The position numbers and the translations under genes were made by a program. A stretch of 64,000 nt of DNA. Source: Bifidobacterium goeldii (GTDB lineage Bacteria; Actinomycetota; Actinomycetes; Actinomycetales; Bifidobacteriaceae). Within the stretch, counting starts at the first letter, position 1, and every line of letters begins with the position of its first letter. The stretch lies in the NCBI RefSeq assembly GCF_003951095.1, contig NZ_QXGL01000002.1:124001-188000 (forward strand). The letters are read 5' to 3'. A model generated the notes under the pieces. That model saw only the letters and a program-made list of their open reading frames with translations. It had not been told where the DNA came from and did not search any database. This document shows positions 1 through 9,472 of the stretch, one piece after another.

Positions 1-1426
1 CGTTATTCGCCGCTGGTTCCTCAAGCTCGGCTACCAGGTTACGTTCGTGCGCAATGTGACTGACATTGACGACAAGATTCTCGACAAGGCGGCCGCTGCC
101 GGCCAGAAGTGGTGGGCGCGCGCGTACTTCTACGAGCGCGAGTTCACGCAGGCATACGATACGCTCGGCGTGCTGCCTCCCACGTACGAGCCGCGCGCAA
201 CCGGTCACATGATCGATATGATCGATCTGATTCAGAAGATCATTGACAACGGCCACGGTTACGTCGTGCGTGATGCAGACGGTAAGCCGACCGGCAACGT
301 GTACTTTGACGTGGCAAGCTGGCCGCATTACGGCGAGCTGACACACCAGAAGCAGGGTGCGGGCGCTGCTGAAGTCGATGAGGCAGCGGCGGTTGCTGAC
401 CGCATGGGCCCGAGCGTGGATACTGCTGGCAACGACAAATACAATCCAGTTGACCCGGCTGATATGTCCCCCGACAAGCATGATCCGCGCGATTTCGCAT
501 TGTGGAAGGCTCCGAAGGACACTGATCCAATGGATGCGCGCTGGGCTACGCCGTTTGGCGTGGGCCGCCCGGGTTGGCATATTGAATGCTCGGCGATGAG
601 TCACCGTTATTTGGACGGCATGTTCGACATCCACGGCGGCGGTCTTGACTTGCGATTCCCCCACCACGAGAACGAGATGGCGCAGACGCGAGCTGCTGGC
701 TATGAGTCTGCTGCTCGTTGGATGCATTCGGCGTGGGTGACTGCTAAGGGCGAGAAGATGTCGAAGTCGCTGGGCACTGGATTGTCGGTGCCTTCGGTGT
801 TGGCTTCGCATTCCGCGTGGGTAGTGCGGTACGCGCTCGGCTCAGTACAGTATCGTTCGATGCTGGAATGGTCTGATCAGGCGCTGGTTGAAGCTCAGGC
901 TGCGTATGATCGCGTCTCGAACTTCATTGAGCGAGCAGGCGTAGCACTGGGCGAGCAGCCGAGTCGCGAAGAAATTGAGGCAGTCAGTGCGGACGCGCTG
1001 CCGGCTGACTTTGTTGCCGCGATGAATGAGGATGTGAACGTCTCCGGCGCAACCGCCGCGATCTTCACCGCAATCCGCAATGGCAATACGCTACTTTCGC
1101 AGCTCGCGGACCGTGCTGATTCCGATGCAGCCAAGTCCGAGGTGCGCGAAGCACTGGTCGCTGTGCGCGCAATGCTGGACACGCTGGGTCTTGATCCGCT
1201 GGCGGAGCCGTGGATCGGCGGCGGTACGGGTACCGGCGCTGCTGGCGAAGGCGAGAATCGCGAGCACGAGGTGCTGGATGCGCTCATTAGCGAGCAGCTC
1301 GACGCTCGCGCTGAGGCTCGCAAGGCACGCGACTTCGCCAAGGCTGATGCGATCCGCGACGCGCTAAACGCTGCTGGCATCGCCATCGAAGATGGCCCGC
1401 AAGGCTCTACTTGGAGCCTGAAGTAG
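1..1426 (+). CDS. cysS: Cysteinyl-tRNA synthetase, 5' end cut by window
   Basis: Class I aminoacyl-tRNA synthetase that charges tRNA-Cys. The reading frame is open from base 2, so the start and the HIGH motif lie upstream; about 474 residues are present. Seen: [10 protein letters not shown], the zinc-site/core segment [25 protein letters not shown], and the KMSKS loop in [11 protein letters not shown]. The C-terminal third is the helical anticodon-binding region, ending in [17 protein letters not shown], typical of CysS. An Asp/Ala-rich stretch follows the catalytic GELTHQKQ region, where the bacterial enzyme has a shorter loop. It is followed by a strong hairpin terminator, so it ends its transcription unit. 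Confidence 0.97.
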   Translation, partial: VIRRWFLKLGYQVTFVRNVTDIDDKILDKAAAAGQKWWARAYFYEREFTQAYDTLGVLPPTYEPRATGHMIDMIDLIQKIIDNGHGYVVRDADGKPTGNVYFDVASWPHYGELTHQKQGAGAAEVDEAAAVADRMGPSVDTAGNDKYNPVDPADMSPDKHDPRDFALWKAPKDTDPMDARWATPFGVGRPGWHIECSAMSHRYLDGMFDIHGGGLDLRFPHHENEMAQTRAAGYESAARWMHSAWVTAKGEKMSKSLGTGLSVPSVLASHSAWVVRYALGSVQYRSMLEWSDQALVEAQAAYDRVSNFIERAGVALGEQPSREEIEAVSADALPADFVAAMNEDVNVSGATAAIFTAIRNGNTLLSQLADRADSDAAKSEVREALVAVRAMLDTLGLDPLAEPWIGGGTGTGAAGEGENREHEVLDALISEQLDARAEARKARDFAKADAIRDALNAAGIAIEDGPQGSTWSLK

Positions 1427-1451
1427 CCCGTTTCTGACGGTTCGAAACGAT

Positions 1452-1507
1452 AACAGGCCGTAACTGAATCATCGACGCTAGTCGGAGACTCAGTTACGGC
1501 CTGTTTT
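1452..1507 (+). terminator. Rho-independent terminator of cysS
   Basis: Perfect 16-bp inverted repeat (1452-1467 with 1490-1505) followed by TTTT. It lies between convergent cysS (+) and the CDF-like gene (-) and may serve both. Confidence 0.85.
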
Positions 1508-1526
1508 GCAGGCGAGTATCTGGCCG

Positions 1527-2432
1527 TCAGTCAAACACGAAGTCGACGTCAACGATATGCAGGCGTTTCTTCAACGCTTTTTCCAGCGAACGCTTGCATT
1601 CGACAAGATCAGCTACGTCAATCGTCTCTCCAGTGCCGGAAAGATACACGTCGACGGTGTAGTTCATACCGGTTTTGAAAATCAGCGTCTGCTCATACTC
1701 CGTATTGACTGGCAAATGACGCTGCGCCGCAACTTCGACAAACGCGTTCGTCTCATCGTCGTCGTGCACGCCGCCAACGAGCTCGATGAACGCATCCTTG
1801 AGCACACTAAACGGCTCCTTAATCGTGAATGCAACGAGCGCAACCGTAATAAAGAAATCGCCAGTAAAATGCAGGAAATCAAGACTGCCGCCGGTCGGCA
1901 AGAACATGAGGATTACCGCAACCACACCAATACCGAATGACATTGCGCCGTCGACTAGCGTGCTCTTGCATTCAGCAGTGAGCATGGTGCTGGAATTGCG
2001 GATTGCGTGGTTTTCGCGACGATAGTAAACGTACAAGCCAAAGCACACCAGCACAATGACAATCTCGTAGATCACCACAGGGCCAGTTTCAATACGCTCA
2101 CCCTGGCCGAACACGAAATAGTCATAGGCAACGCGCGACACGTCAACTAGCGAAAACAGCAGTAGCGATAGTGTAAAAATAGCCTTGCAGATTGCGTAAA
2201 TCGGCTCAAGCGCAAACAAACCATTGGGGAAACGCTCAGTAGTGCGCACTGTGCGCGAAGACAAGTACACTGCGACGAGACCGGAGAGCACTGAAATCGC
2301 AGTGAATGAGAAATCGAGGAACATGGCCTTGAGGCCAGTCATGAAAAACACGGCCATACCGGCCGCAACTTGCAGCACGTTGACGACGATGCCAACTATC
2401 AGGGCTTTACGTTCTATTCTTTTTTGGGGCAT
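1527..2432 (-). CDS. Cation diffusion facilitator-like membrane transporter
   Basis: Predicted inner-membrane cation transporter of 301 aa: about six hydrophobic helices (residues ~10-215), then a cytoplasmic domain of ~80 residues. The layout matches the CDF family (TM bundle plus C-terminal ferredoxin-like domain) and RFPNGLFALEPI sits where CDF proteins have RyPyGhgk.E. Start: ATG at 2432 has GGAAGG 7 nt upstream; the longer ATG at 2459 has no ribosome site. Odd: the usual metal motifs look degenerate. In TM2 the DxxxD motif reads as D followed by Ser/Ala positions (FLDFSFTAISV), and in TM5 the HxxxD motif lacks His (KSTLVDGAMS). The substrate is therefore unclear. Divergent from ffh. Confidence 0.7.
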   Translation of the reverse strand: MPQKRIERKALIVGIVVNVLQVAAGMAVFFMTGLKAMFLDFSFTAISVLSGLVAVYLSSRTVRTTERFPNGLFALEPIYAICKAIFTLSLLLFSLVDVSRVAYDYFVFGQGERIETGPVVIYEIVIVLVCFGLYVYYRRENHAIRNSSTMLTAECKSTLVDGAMSFGIGVVAVILMFLPTGGSLDFLHFTGDFFITVALVAFTIKEPFSVLKDAFIELVGGVHDDDETNAFVEVAAQRHLPVNTEYEQTLIFKTGMNYTVDVYLSGTGETIDVADLVECKRSLEKALKKRLHIVDVDFVFD

Positions 2433-2723
2433 AGGCGGGCCTTCCATATTGCACGGCATGTCTGCGTTGACCCGTTACTTCACTGGCGTTCCCGTTCCGT
2501 TGCGGGGCAGCTCGATTCGCGAGGGCGCACGGCAGTCTGCGTATAGGTGGTGTCCGAGGGAATTCAAAACAGCTAGCATTCCAAATATCCACGGAAAAAA
2601 TTGCCCTTCTATGATATCGGAAACCCTCAACTTTGAGCCGGCGGAATATGCGTCAAGCACAATCTTGCCAAGGATGCCTCAGCGCGCCTGTTTTCAACCC
2701 CAACGGATAGACTAGTTCGCATT

Positions 2724-4361
2724 ATGGCTGCTTTTAGTTCTCTGACAGATCGCCTCTCGAATGCGTTCAAGCATTTGAAGAGCAAGGGTAAACTTTCCGA
2801 GGCGGATATCGACGGTACGATCCGTGAGATTCGCCGCGCGCTGCTCGACGCCGATGTGGCGCTCGACGTGGTGCGTTCCTTCACCGGTAAGGTGCGCGAA
2901 CGCGCGCTCGGCACTGAGGTGTCGCAGGCGCTCAACCCCGCGCAGCAGGTGGTGAAGATCGTCAACGAAGAGCTGACCGACGTGCTCGGTCAGGGCGTTG
3001 ACCGTCCGCTGAATTTTGCAAAGAACCCGCCGACGATCATCATGCTCGCCGGTCTTCAGGGTGCCGGTAAGACGACGCTTGCCGGCAAGCTGGGTTACTG
3101 GCTGAAGGATTCCGGTCATACGCCGCTGCTCGTGGCTGCTGATTTGCAGCGCCCGAACGCAGTGACGCAGCTGCAGGTAGTGGGTGAGCGCGCTGGCGTG
3201 CCGGTGTACGCGCCTGAAAAGGGTGTGCAGTCTGATGGCGGCGACGCCGTATCTGCGCCTGGCCAGACTACCGGCGACCCGGTGAAGGTGGCGCGCGATT
3301 CGATCGAGTTCGCTAAGCAGAAGCTCTACGACACGGTGATTATCGATACCGCTGGTCGTTTGGGCGTTGACGAAGAGCTGATGAAGCAGGCGCGCAACAT
3401 TCGCGACGCTGTACAGCCCAATGAGATTCTGTTCGTCATCGATGCGATGATCGGTCAGGACGCTGTGCAGACTGCGAAGGCGTTCGACGAGGGCGTGGAC
3501 TTCACCGGCGTGGTGCTTTCCAAGCTCGATGGCGATGCCCGCGGTGGTGCGGCCCTGTCGGTTGCCAGCGTGACCGGCAAGCCGATCCTGTTCGCCTCTA
3601 CTGGCGAAGGCTTGAAGGATTTTGAGGTCTTCCACCCGGATCGTATGGCTTCGCGAATCCTCGATATGGGTGATATTCTCACCCTGATCGAGCAGGCGCA
3701 GAAGCAGTTCGATGAGGAGGAGGCTCGCAAGGCCGCTGCGAAGATGTCGGAAGGCACCTTCGGCCTTGATGATTTCATGGATCAGCTGCAGCAGGTGCGC
3801 AAGCTTGGTTCGATGAAGTCGCTGCTCGGCATGATTCCTGGTATGGCTGCTCACCGCAAGGAATTGGAGCAGTTCGACGAGCGTGAGATCGACCGCACGG
3901 AGGCGATTATCCGCTCGATGACGCCGGCGGAGCGTCGCGACCCGAAGATTATCAACGGTTCTCGCCGTGCACGTATCGCCTACGGTTCTGGCACGACTGT
4001 TTCGCAGGTCAATGCGCTGCTGCAGCGCTTCGAACAGGCTTCGAAGATGATGAAGCGCATGAGCAACAAGGCTATGGGCGGTATTCCTGGCTTTGGCGGC
4101 CCGGCTTCTGGCGGTAAGAAGGGCAAGAAGAATAAGAAGAAGGGTGGCAAGTCCGGTAACCCGATGAAGCGTGAGGCCGAAGAGAGGGCATTGCGCGACC
4201 GCCTGTCCGGCAAGTCGGGCTCTGGCTCGTCGGGTGGTTCGGCGTTCGCAAAGAAGCCACAGAATCCGGCTTTGCCTGCTGGATTGCAGGAAATGATGGA
4301 CGCTAACGGCGGCGAATTGCCGCCGAACTTTGGCGGTGGCTTGTCTGGTTTGTTGCACTAA
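2724..4361 (+). CDS. ffh: Signal recognition particle protein Ffh
   Basis: SRP54-type GTPase that binds 4.5S/SRP RNA and targets nascent membrane proteins to FtsY (545 aa). N-domain helices occupy residues 1-90. The G domain shows the P-loop GLQGAGKTTLAGKLG, DTAGRLGVDEEL and the G4 region SKLDGDARGGAAL. The Met-rich M domain runs from about residue 330 (MKSLLGMIPGM, then SRRARIAYGSGTTVSQVN). Odd: an insert of ~25 residues (KGVQSDGGDAVSAPGQTTGD) follows VYAPE, where Ffh normally has a short PxGxDPVxIA segment; this insert is familiar in actinobacteria. The C-tail is Lys/Gly-rich. The ribosome site is weak. A hairpin terminator follows. Confidence 0.97.
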   Translation: MAAFSSLTDRLSNAFKHLKSKGKLSEADIDGTIREIRRALLDADVALDVVRSFTGKVRERALGTEVSQALNPAQQVVKIVNEELTDVLGQGVDRPLNFAKNPPTIIMLAGLQGAGKTTLAGKLGYWLKDSGHTPLLVAADLQRPNAVTQLQVVGERAGVPVYAPEKGVQSDGGDAVSAPGQTTGDPVKVARDSIEFAKQKLYDTVIIDTAGRLGVDEELMKQARNIRDAVQPNEILFVIDAMIGQDAVQTAKAFDEGVDFTGVVLSKLDGDARGGAALSVASVTGKPILFASTGEGLKDFEVFHPDRMASRILDMGDILTLIEQAQKQFDEEEARKAAAKMSEGTFGLDDFMDQLQQVRKLGSMKSLLGMIPGMAAHRKELEQFDEREIDRTEAIIRSMTPAERRDPKIINGSRRARIAYGSGTTVSQVNALLQRFEQASKMMKRMSNKAMGGIPGFGGPASGGKKGKKNKKKGGKSGNPMKREAEERALRDRLSGKSGSGSSGGSAFAKKPQNPALPAGLQEMMDANGGELPPNFGGGLSGLLH

Positions 4362-4390
4362 ACGCTCGACCACACTCATCGTTTCTTGAT

Positions 4391-4423
4391 AGGGCTCCTC
4401 TTTGCATGCGAAGAGGAGCCCTT
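4391..4423 (+). terminator. Terminator of ffh
   Basis: Perfect 12-bp stem (4391-4402 with 4411-4422) and an 8-nt loop, 30 nt after the ffh stop. Confidence 0.75.
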
Positions 4424-4558
4424 CGTGTGTGCGCGCACTGTGTGAGTGAATGATGCCGAGGCGTGTGTTCAGATTCTTCGCATTCCACGGCGTAAGGTAG
4501 CAGATATTGTGCTCAACGCCGGCGATAGTCATGCGTCGCATTGCGAAAGGATGCATTA

Positions 4559-5677
4559 ATGGTGTGGTTTTCATGGATCCTACTGCTGATCTGCCTGCTG
4601 TGGCTTGCATTGCGCTGGTTACCTGCGGGTAGCGAAGCGCGCATGCCCTTTCCATATATGCTTGCACTGGCTAGTTTTCTGTGGATTCCACTCGCGATAA
4701 TCGCCGTATGGGCGTGTATTGCTGGCATGTGGGGTCAGTTTTGGGTTGCACTCGGCGGTCTGCTAACGGTGTGCGAATCGCAATTGCCGTATTGGCTGGG
4801 CGTGCTGCGACGCCGCAGCCGCGAACGCGTACAATCGCGCAACGGAGATCGCCAAACAAACCGTGAAACATCTCGTGAAACACAAGATGACAGTCGTGGA
4901 ACATCTCATGAAACAGTGCTGAATCCGTCTGACGCGCCGCAATCGCTGCCATCGGCCGTCAATGTGATGACGCTCAACTGCCGATTTGGGCGCGCCGACG
5001 CTGCTGCAATTATCGCCGCCGTGCGCGAGCACGATATCACCGTTCTCGCTTTGCAAGAGCTTTCTGCCGATCTGGTAGCCGCACTCGACGCGCAAGGATT
5101 AGCAAGTCTGCTCCCCTATCGTCAGCTTGGAGAAGCGCGCGATAGTGACAACGGCGGATTTAATGGCGTATGGACGCGCATTAGCCCGGTGAACTCAGTC
5201 ACCAGTATCGTCAATATCCCTGCAGCCGACGTACCGGCAATCTCACTGGAATATGCAGCTGCCAACTCCCCCGCACAGGTCAACGCTCCTGCGCGCGGTC
5301 GCGTCACGTTCGCATCCGCACATCCGAAATCGCCAATGCGCGGGTGCCGCGAATGGTCAGCCGGCATTATCGGATTGGGCGCGATCGCCGATAGCGCAGC
5401 GCATAGTGATCACGATATCGCAGTCGTTCTTGGCGATCTTAACTCCAGTATTGATCACCCGAGCTTCCGCGCGCTGTTGCGCCATGGATTCATCGACGCC
5501 AATCTGTACGAGGGCCGAGGCCCGCGCTTCACGTTCCCGCGGTGGCTGATATGGCCGCGCATTGTGCTGGACCATGTACTGGCTACGCGGGGCGCTTCGT
5601 TCTCACATGTGCGTTCCTTCGTGGTTCCCGGCACTGATCATCTTGCGTTAACTGCAACTATTGAACTATCCGACTAA
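4559..5677 (+). CDS. Membrane-anchored endonuclease/exonuclease/phosphatase-family protein
   Basis: 372 aa. Two or three N-terminal membrane helices (residues ~1-75) and a charged linker with imperfect repeats (RETSRETQDDSRGTSHET) lead to an EEP-fold domain (~residues 135-370). Seen: VNVMTLNCRFG (metal-ligand Asn), LALQEL (metal-ligand Glu), VVLGDLNSSIDHPSF (Asp/Asn pair) and LDHVLATRG with GTDHLALTATI (terminal catalytic His). The family covers metal-dependent phosphodiesterases, nucleases and sphingomyelinase-like enzymes; the domain probably faces outward, and the substrate cannot be told. Start: ATG 4559 has AAAGGA 8 nt upstream and is preferred over in-frame TTG 4541. Confidence 0.82.
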   Translation: MVWFSWILLLICLLWLALRWLPAGSEARMPFPYMLALASFLWIPLAIIAVWACIAGMWGQFWVALGGLLTVCESQLPYWLGVLRRRSRERVQSRNGDRQTNRETSRETQDDSRGTSHETVLNPSDAPQSLPSAVNVMTLNCRFGRADAAAIIAAVREHDITVLALQELSADLVAALDAQGLASLLPYRQLGEARDSDNGGFNGVWTRISPVNSVTSIVNIPAADVPAISLEYAAANSPAQVNAPARGRVTFASAHPKSPMRGCREWSAGIIGLGAIADSAAHSDHDIAVVLGDLNSSIDHPSFRALLRHGFIDANLYEGRGPRFTFPRWLIWPRIVLDHVLATRGASFSHVRSFVVPGTDHLALTATIELSD

Positions 5678-5740
5678 AAAGTGACCAGGAGCGCGACACG
5701 CCGTGCGATAGCGCATCTCGTACTCATGCAGTAAACGCGC

Positions 5741-5893
5741 GCGATTAATCCACCCCCTGGGGTTATAATGGCTCGGTTATTCGCGGCGTTCGGTGCCCTC
5801 TACTCCCGTGCGTCGTGAGGAACACGTGGGCTCGGCGAGCTGTGCCCCACACTGCAAACCGAAACCACACCTCTAGTTACAAGGAGAGCCATT
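5741..5893 (+). promoter_or_regulatory. Promoter and ~125-nt leader of rpsP-khpA-rimM
   Basis: A perfect TATAAT lies at 5764-5769. The -35 region 17 nt upstream (5741-5746, GCGATT) is poor. The transcript would carry about 120 nt before the rpsP start, including a GC-rich foldable segment near 5826-5851 (GTGGG...CCCCAC arms). The ribosome site AAGGAG is at 5881-5886. The leader is long enough for autoregulation, but no known leader class was recognised. Confidence 0.55.
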
Positions 5894-6343
5894 TTGGCAA
5901 CCAAGATTCGTCTGAAGCGCATGGGTAAGAAGTTCTACGCTTTCTACCGCGTGGTCATCACCGATTCCCGCAACAAGCGTGATGGTCAGTCCATCGAAGA
6001 GATCGGTACCTACAACCCGAACACCCAGCCTTCGACCATCCAGATCGATTCCGAGCGCGCTCAGTACTGGCTTGGCGTCGGCGCTCAGCCGTCCGAGCCT
6101 GTGCTCAAGCTGCTGAAGATCACCGGCGATTGGCAGAAGTTCAAGGGCCTTGAGGGCGCTGAAGGCACCCTGAAGACCGTTGAGGCTGGCCCGGATGCTG
6201 CCGCCCGCGTGGAGGCCGTCGAGGCTCAGGCTCAGAAGCTCAAGGCTGCTAAGTCCGAAGCTGAGGCTAAGGCCAAGGCTGAGGCTGAAGCTGCTGCCGA
6301 AGCTCCGGCTGAAGAGCCGGCTGAGGAAGCCCAGGCTGAGTGA
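5894..6343 (+). CDS. rpsP: 30S ribosomal protein S16
   Basis: Small-subunit ribosomal protein (149 aa). The conserved core spans residues 1-85 ([53 protein letters not shown]). The rest is an Ala/Glu/Lys-rich tail about 55 residues longer than in E. coli S16 (82 aa); such tails are common in actinobacterial S16. Start is TTG 5894, preceded by AAGGAGAG; no ATG precedes the conserved ATKIRL. It is first in an operon with khpA and rimM, whose starts touch or overlap the preceding stop. Confidence 0.97.
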   Translation: MATKIRLKRMGKKFYAFYRVVITDSRNKRDGQSIEEIGTYNPNTQPSTIQIDSERAQYWLGVGAQPSEPVLKLLKITGDWQKFKGLEGAEGTLKTVEAGPDAAARVEAVEAQAQKLKAAKSEAEAKAKAEAEAAAEAPAEEPAEEAQAE

Positions 6344-6345
6344 TC

Positions 6346-6579
6346 ATGCTCGCGCAGGCTGTGGAACACCTCATTAAAAACATCGTCGACTTTCCTGACG
6401 ACGTGTCGGTTAAGTCTCACGAGAACGCGCGCGGCGAGCTTATTCGCGTACGCGTGAACCCGGAGGACATTGGCCGCGTCATCGGACGTAGCGGCCGTAC
6501 TGCCAATGCGATTCGCACGGTGGTGCAGGCTCTCGCCGATCACAAGGTGCGCGTCGACATCATGGATGTTCGCAGGTGA
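6346..6579 (+). CDS. khpA: KH-domain RNA-binding protein KhpA
   Basis: Small single-KH protein of 77 aa, the partner of KhpB/Jag-type RNA-binding proteins in Gram-positives. The KH signature is IGRVIGRSGRTANAIRTVVQAL with the GRSG loop. It lies between rpsP and rimM, the standard KhpA neighbourhood. ATG 6346 (MLAQAVEHL) is chosen on family length; the alternative GTG 6340 overlaps the rpsP stop (GTGA) and would add two residues. Translation is probably coupled to rpsP. Confidence 0.93.
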   Translation: MLAQAVEHLIKNIVDFPDDVSVKSHENARGELIRVRVNPEDIGRVIGRSGRTANAIRTVVQALADHKVRVDIMDVRR

Positions 6580-7190
6580 ACCCAGGCGTGGTACGAGAAG
6601 AATTCTCAGACGACCCTCAGCAGCTTGAACTGCTGAGGGTCTGTCGTATTGGCCGCGCTCAAGGGCTCAAGGGCGAAGTTACCGTCCAGAGTTTCACGGA
6701 CGAACCGGAGTACCGGTTCGCTCCCGGTTCCGTGTTGTACACGCGCGACGGCTCTGAAGAGTATGTCGTGGAGCGTTCGCGCACGTTTAAGAACCGCTGG
6801 ATTATTAAGTTTGAGAGCATTAACGACCGCGACGCCTCCGAAGCTGCCAACGGTCTTGAACTGTATGGCGAGGCGGATGACCCTGAGGACATGCTCGAAG
6901 AGGATGCCTGGTATCCAAAGGATTTAATCGGATTGGAAGTTCGATTAGCTGAGGATAACGGGCTGGGATTGCCTGCCGGCCAGGTTGTTGGCAAGGTCGT
7001 GGACGTGCTCGATGGGTTCCAGTCGCTGCTCAAAGTGCGACTTGCGAATCCAGTGCGCGATGCTCAGACCGGTGAGGTGATTGAGAAGTCCGCATTGGTA
7101 CCATTCGTTGATGAGTTGGTACCTGATATTGATTTGGAAGCGGGCTACTTAACCCTTGACCCTCCCGGCGGCTTGATTCCAGGCTTGTAA
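6576..7190 (+). CDS. rimM: Ribosome maturation factor RimM
   Basis: Assists 30S head assembly by binding S19 (204 aa). The N-terminal beta-barrel shows VCRIGRAQGLKGEVTVQSF and FTDEPEYRF; the PRC-barrel half shows AWYPKDLIGLEV, then LLKVRL and SALVPFVDELVPDID. The GTG start overlaps the khpA TGA (GTGA), implying coupled translation. In many bacteria trmD follows directly; here a minus-strand nucleoside hydrolase interrupts the order and trmD starts 1.3 kb downstream. Confidence 0.96.
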   Translation: MNPGVVREEFSDDPQQLELLRVCRIGRAQGLKGEVTVQSFTDEPEYRFAPGSVLYTRDGSEEYVVERSRTFKNRWIIKFESINDRDASEAANGLELYGEADDPEDMLEEDAWYPKDLIGLEVRLAEDNGLGLPAGQVVGKVVDVLDGFQSLLKVRLANPVRDAQTGEVIEKSALVPFVDELVPDIDLEAGYLTLDPPGGLIPGL

Positions 7191-7202
7191 ACCAAGCGTT
7201 TG

Positions 7203-7248
7203 CGAATGGGGTTCGTTCATGATGATTGTCATGAACGAACCCCATTCG
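7203..7248. terminator. Bidirectional terminator between rimM and iunH
   Basis: Perfect 20-bp inverted repeat (7203-7222 with 7229-7248) around a 6-nt loop, in the 76-bp gap between convergent genes. Confidence 0.8.
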
Positions 7249-7266
7249 TATACAAGGGCGTTTGCA

Positions 7267-8232
7267 TCAACGTTCAGCTAACGCCGTCACGCGATTCATA
7301 AACCGTGTGAGGAACGTTTGCGAATCGACATCGACAGCCACTTGCGTGGTTTTGTCAGCATCGCGCAAGCGTTCAGGATCGCCGATGGTGCGACCGCGGA
7401 AGGCACCGTCAAGATCAACTGTGAGATTCACGCCGATGGTGTCGATCAATGTCGGGTCAATTGCGGCAGCAACCGCAAGAGGATCGTGCAAACCGCACCC
7501 GCCGATCTGGGGCTGGTTTTTCAAATACACGCTGATGTAATAGTCGGTCATGTCGGCGAGAAAATCGCCAGCTGGCGTGCCGAGCGCGCGCCATCGAGCT
7601 GTCTGCGCATAGGTCAGTACTGTACGATGCGTCACGTCGAGCCCGACCATCGTAGTGCGCGCCCCGCAACGGAACAGATAATCCGCAGCTTCTGGATCCT
7701 GCGCAATGTTCGCTTCTGCGCAGGGGCTCACGTTGCCTGGGACAGTGAGCGCGCCGCCCATCATCGTGATCTTTACACCGCAATCGGCAATGTCAGGCGC
7801 CTTGTGCAGCACAGTGGCCATCGTTGTCATCGCACCGGTCGGTACGATCAGCAAATCCGAGCCATAGGTGCGCGCTGCATCAATGATGAAATCCACCGCA
7901 GAGCCCGGCGCTTCAGCCGATCGCGGCGAATCCGGCAGCTGTGCGCCACCGAGACCGTCTGCACCGTGTACTGCAACCGAGCCAGCAGCCGGCGACCATG
8001 GTGTTGCAGACACATAATTCAGCGGCTGGTCAACACCCGGATACACCGGCACATCATCACGACCGAACAAGTGAAGTACCGCCAGCGCGTTACGAACGCC
8101 CAGCGGAACAATCACATTGCCGTAGGTGCCAGTAATGCCGATCAGCTCAACCTCATTGGTACTACCCAGCGCATAAGCGATCGCCAAAGCATCATCAATG
8201 CCAGTATCCAAATCCAGAATAAGCTTTTTCAT
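7267..8232 (-). CDS. Ribonucleoside hydrolase (IunH/RihA family)
   Basis: Hydrolyses the N-glycosidic bond of nucleosides to ribose and base (321 aa, the usual family length). The N-terminal calcium/ribose site is LILDLDTGIDDALAIAYAL. Further family signatures are MMGGALTVPGNVSPCAEANI (ribose-binding Asn/Glu region) and CGLHDPLAVAAAIDP (late Asp ligand). Base specificity cannot be assigned from sequence alone. The start has a clean AAGGAG. It is inserted between rimM and trmD, which are usually adjacent. Confidence 0.92.
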   Translation of the reverse strand: MKKLILDLDTGIDDALAIAYALGSTNEVELIGITGTYGNVIVPLGVRNALAVLHLFGRDDVPVYPGVDQPLNYVSATPWSPAAGSVAVHGADGLGGAQLPDSPRSAEAPGSAVDFIIDAARTYGSDLLIVPTGAMTTMATVLHKAPDIADCGVKITMMGGALTVPGNVSPCAEANIAQDPEAADYLFRCGARTTMVGLDVTHRTVLTYAQTARWRALGTPAGDFLADMTDYYISVYLKNQPQIGGCGLHDPLAVAAAIDPTLIDTIGVNLTVDLDGAFRGRTIGDPERLRDADKTTQVAVDVDSQTFLTRFMNRVTALAER

Positions 8233-8466
8233 CGCATACTCCTTGCGCCACGTATGTTTTGATTGTTCTCATATCATTACGCGCCTAACAGTTAGGCCTT
8301 GGCGCCCATCATACGATCTGTCGCCTCAATACGATCGCCTGCGCGCCGAGTAAGCCTGTTATCTATGAATGATTCATGAGATATGTCGCCGATCGAAAAA
8401 TTTGGAGAAATCCAAGTTTTATGGGTGAGGTGGGTATCGACGTGCCCACCCGTTAGGCTATGGGGT

Positions 8467-9378
8467 ATGAAGATCGACATCGTTTCTGTTTTTCCTGAGT
8501 ATTTTGACGTGTTGAACTTGTCGCTGTTCGGCAAAGCGCAGGCTAAAGGACTCGTTGAAGTACGCGCGCATAATTTGCGCGATTGGACGCATGACGTGCA
8601 TCACTCCGTAGATGATACGCCGGTTGGCGGCGGTGCCGGCATGGTAATGAAACCTGAAGTGTGGGCCGAATGCTTGGATGATTTGCTGGGATTAGAACCG
8701 CAGATTATTGACAACGATACCGCTGAGGATAACAGCGCAGTAGACGATACCGTTGTCATCACTGACAACGATGCCACTACTGACAACGATAGCGATGCTG
8801 CCAGCGCTGAGACCAATACAACCAGCTCGCGCCCAGTGCTTATCTTCCCAAACCCGTCCGCTCCCCTGTTTACTCAGCGCGATGCAACCGAACTGAGTCA
8901 TGCCAATCATCTGCTGTTCGGATGCGGCCGCTACGAGGGTTATGACGCGCGCATCCCCGAGTATTACCGCGCGCAAGGCATTGACGTACGCGAATATTCA
9001 ATCGGCGATTATGTGCTCAACGGTGGCGAAGTCGCTGTATCAGTGATGTTGGAAGCAATTACGCGACTACTGCCCGGATTCATGGGGAACGCCGACTCCA
9101 TCGTCGAAGAATCATACACCGGCGAAAACGCGCTACTGGAACATCATCAGTACACCAAGCCAGCCACATGGCGCGGTATTAGTGTTCCACCAGTACTCAT
9201 CAGCGGAGATCATGGCAAAGTCGATCGTTACCGCCGAGACGAAGCGCTTACGCGCACCAACGACATTCGCCCAGATCTTATTGCACAGCTTGATTGCCGC
9301 AAACTCGACAAAGCCGATCGCAAAGTACTCATGGCTCTCGGTTGGGAAGTTTCCGGCGCTCATCCGCGCAAAATCTGA
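8467..9378 (+). CDS. trmD: tRNA (guanine-N1-)-methyltransferase TrmD with acidic insertion
   Basis: Makes m1G37 in tRNA (303 aa versus ~240-260 in the family). SPOUT-fold signatures: VGGGAGMVMKPEVW, LLFGCGRYEGYDARI, YSIGDYVLNGGEVAV (knot) and HHQYTKPATWRG. The extra length is an Asp/Asn/Thr/Ser-rich low-complexity insertion at residues ~79-122, between GMVMKPEVW and the next strand (LIFPNP); in the DNA it contains three near-copies of TGACAACGAT. Start ATG 8467 gives the conserved MKIDIVSVFPEYFD; in-frame codons back to 8383 are not conserved-looking. Confidence 0.95.
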   Translation: MKIDIVSVFPEYFDVLNLSLFGKAQAKGLVEVRAHNLRDWTHDVHHSVDDTPVGGGAGMVMKPEVWAECLDDLLGLEPQIIDNDTAEDNSAVDDTVVITDNDATTDNDSDAASAETNTTSSRPVLIFPNPSAPLFTQRDATELSHANHLLFGCGRYEGYDARIPEYYRAQGIDVREYSIGDYVLNGGEVAVSVMLEAITRLLPGFMGNADSIVEESYTGENALLEHHQYTKPATWRGISVPPVLISGDHGKVDRYRRDEALTRTNDIRPDLIAQLDCRKLDKADRKVLMALGWEVSGAHPRKI

Positions 9379-9398
9379 CAATCAAACCCAACAACTCA

Positions 9399-9436
9399 GT
9401 GCTGACCGATCACGCACGTACACGATCGGCCAGCAC
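9399..9436. terminator. Terminator between trmD and rsmD
   Basis: 13-bp inverted repeat with one mismatch (9399-9411 with 9424-9436) in the gap between convergent genes. Confidence 0.6.
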
Positions 9437-9472
9437 AATAATTACATTGTCAGTATTGCTGACGTAGAGCCG

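Noticed and set aside
2712..4667. 651-aa open frame antisense to ffh
   Set aside because: Shadow of ffh; Arg/His/Leu-rich composition, no domains, no ribosome site.
8383..8466. N-terminal extension of TrmD
   Set aside because: TrmD family starts at MKIDIVSVFPE; the extension lies in the promoter/leader region.
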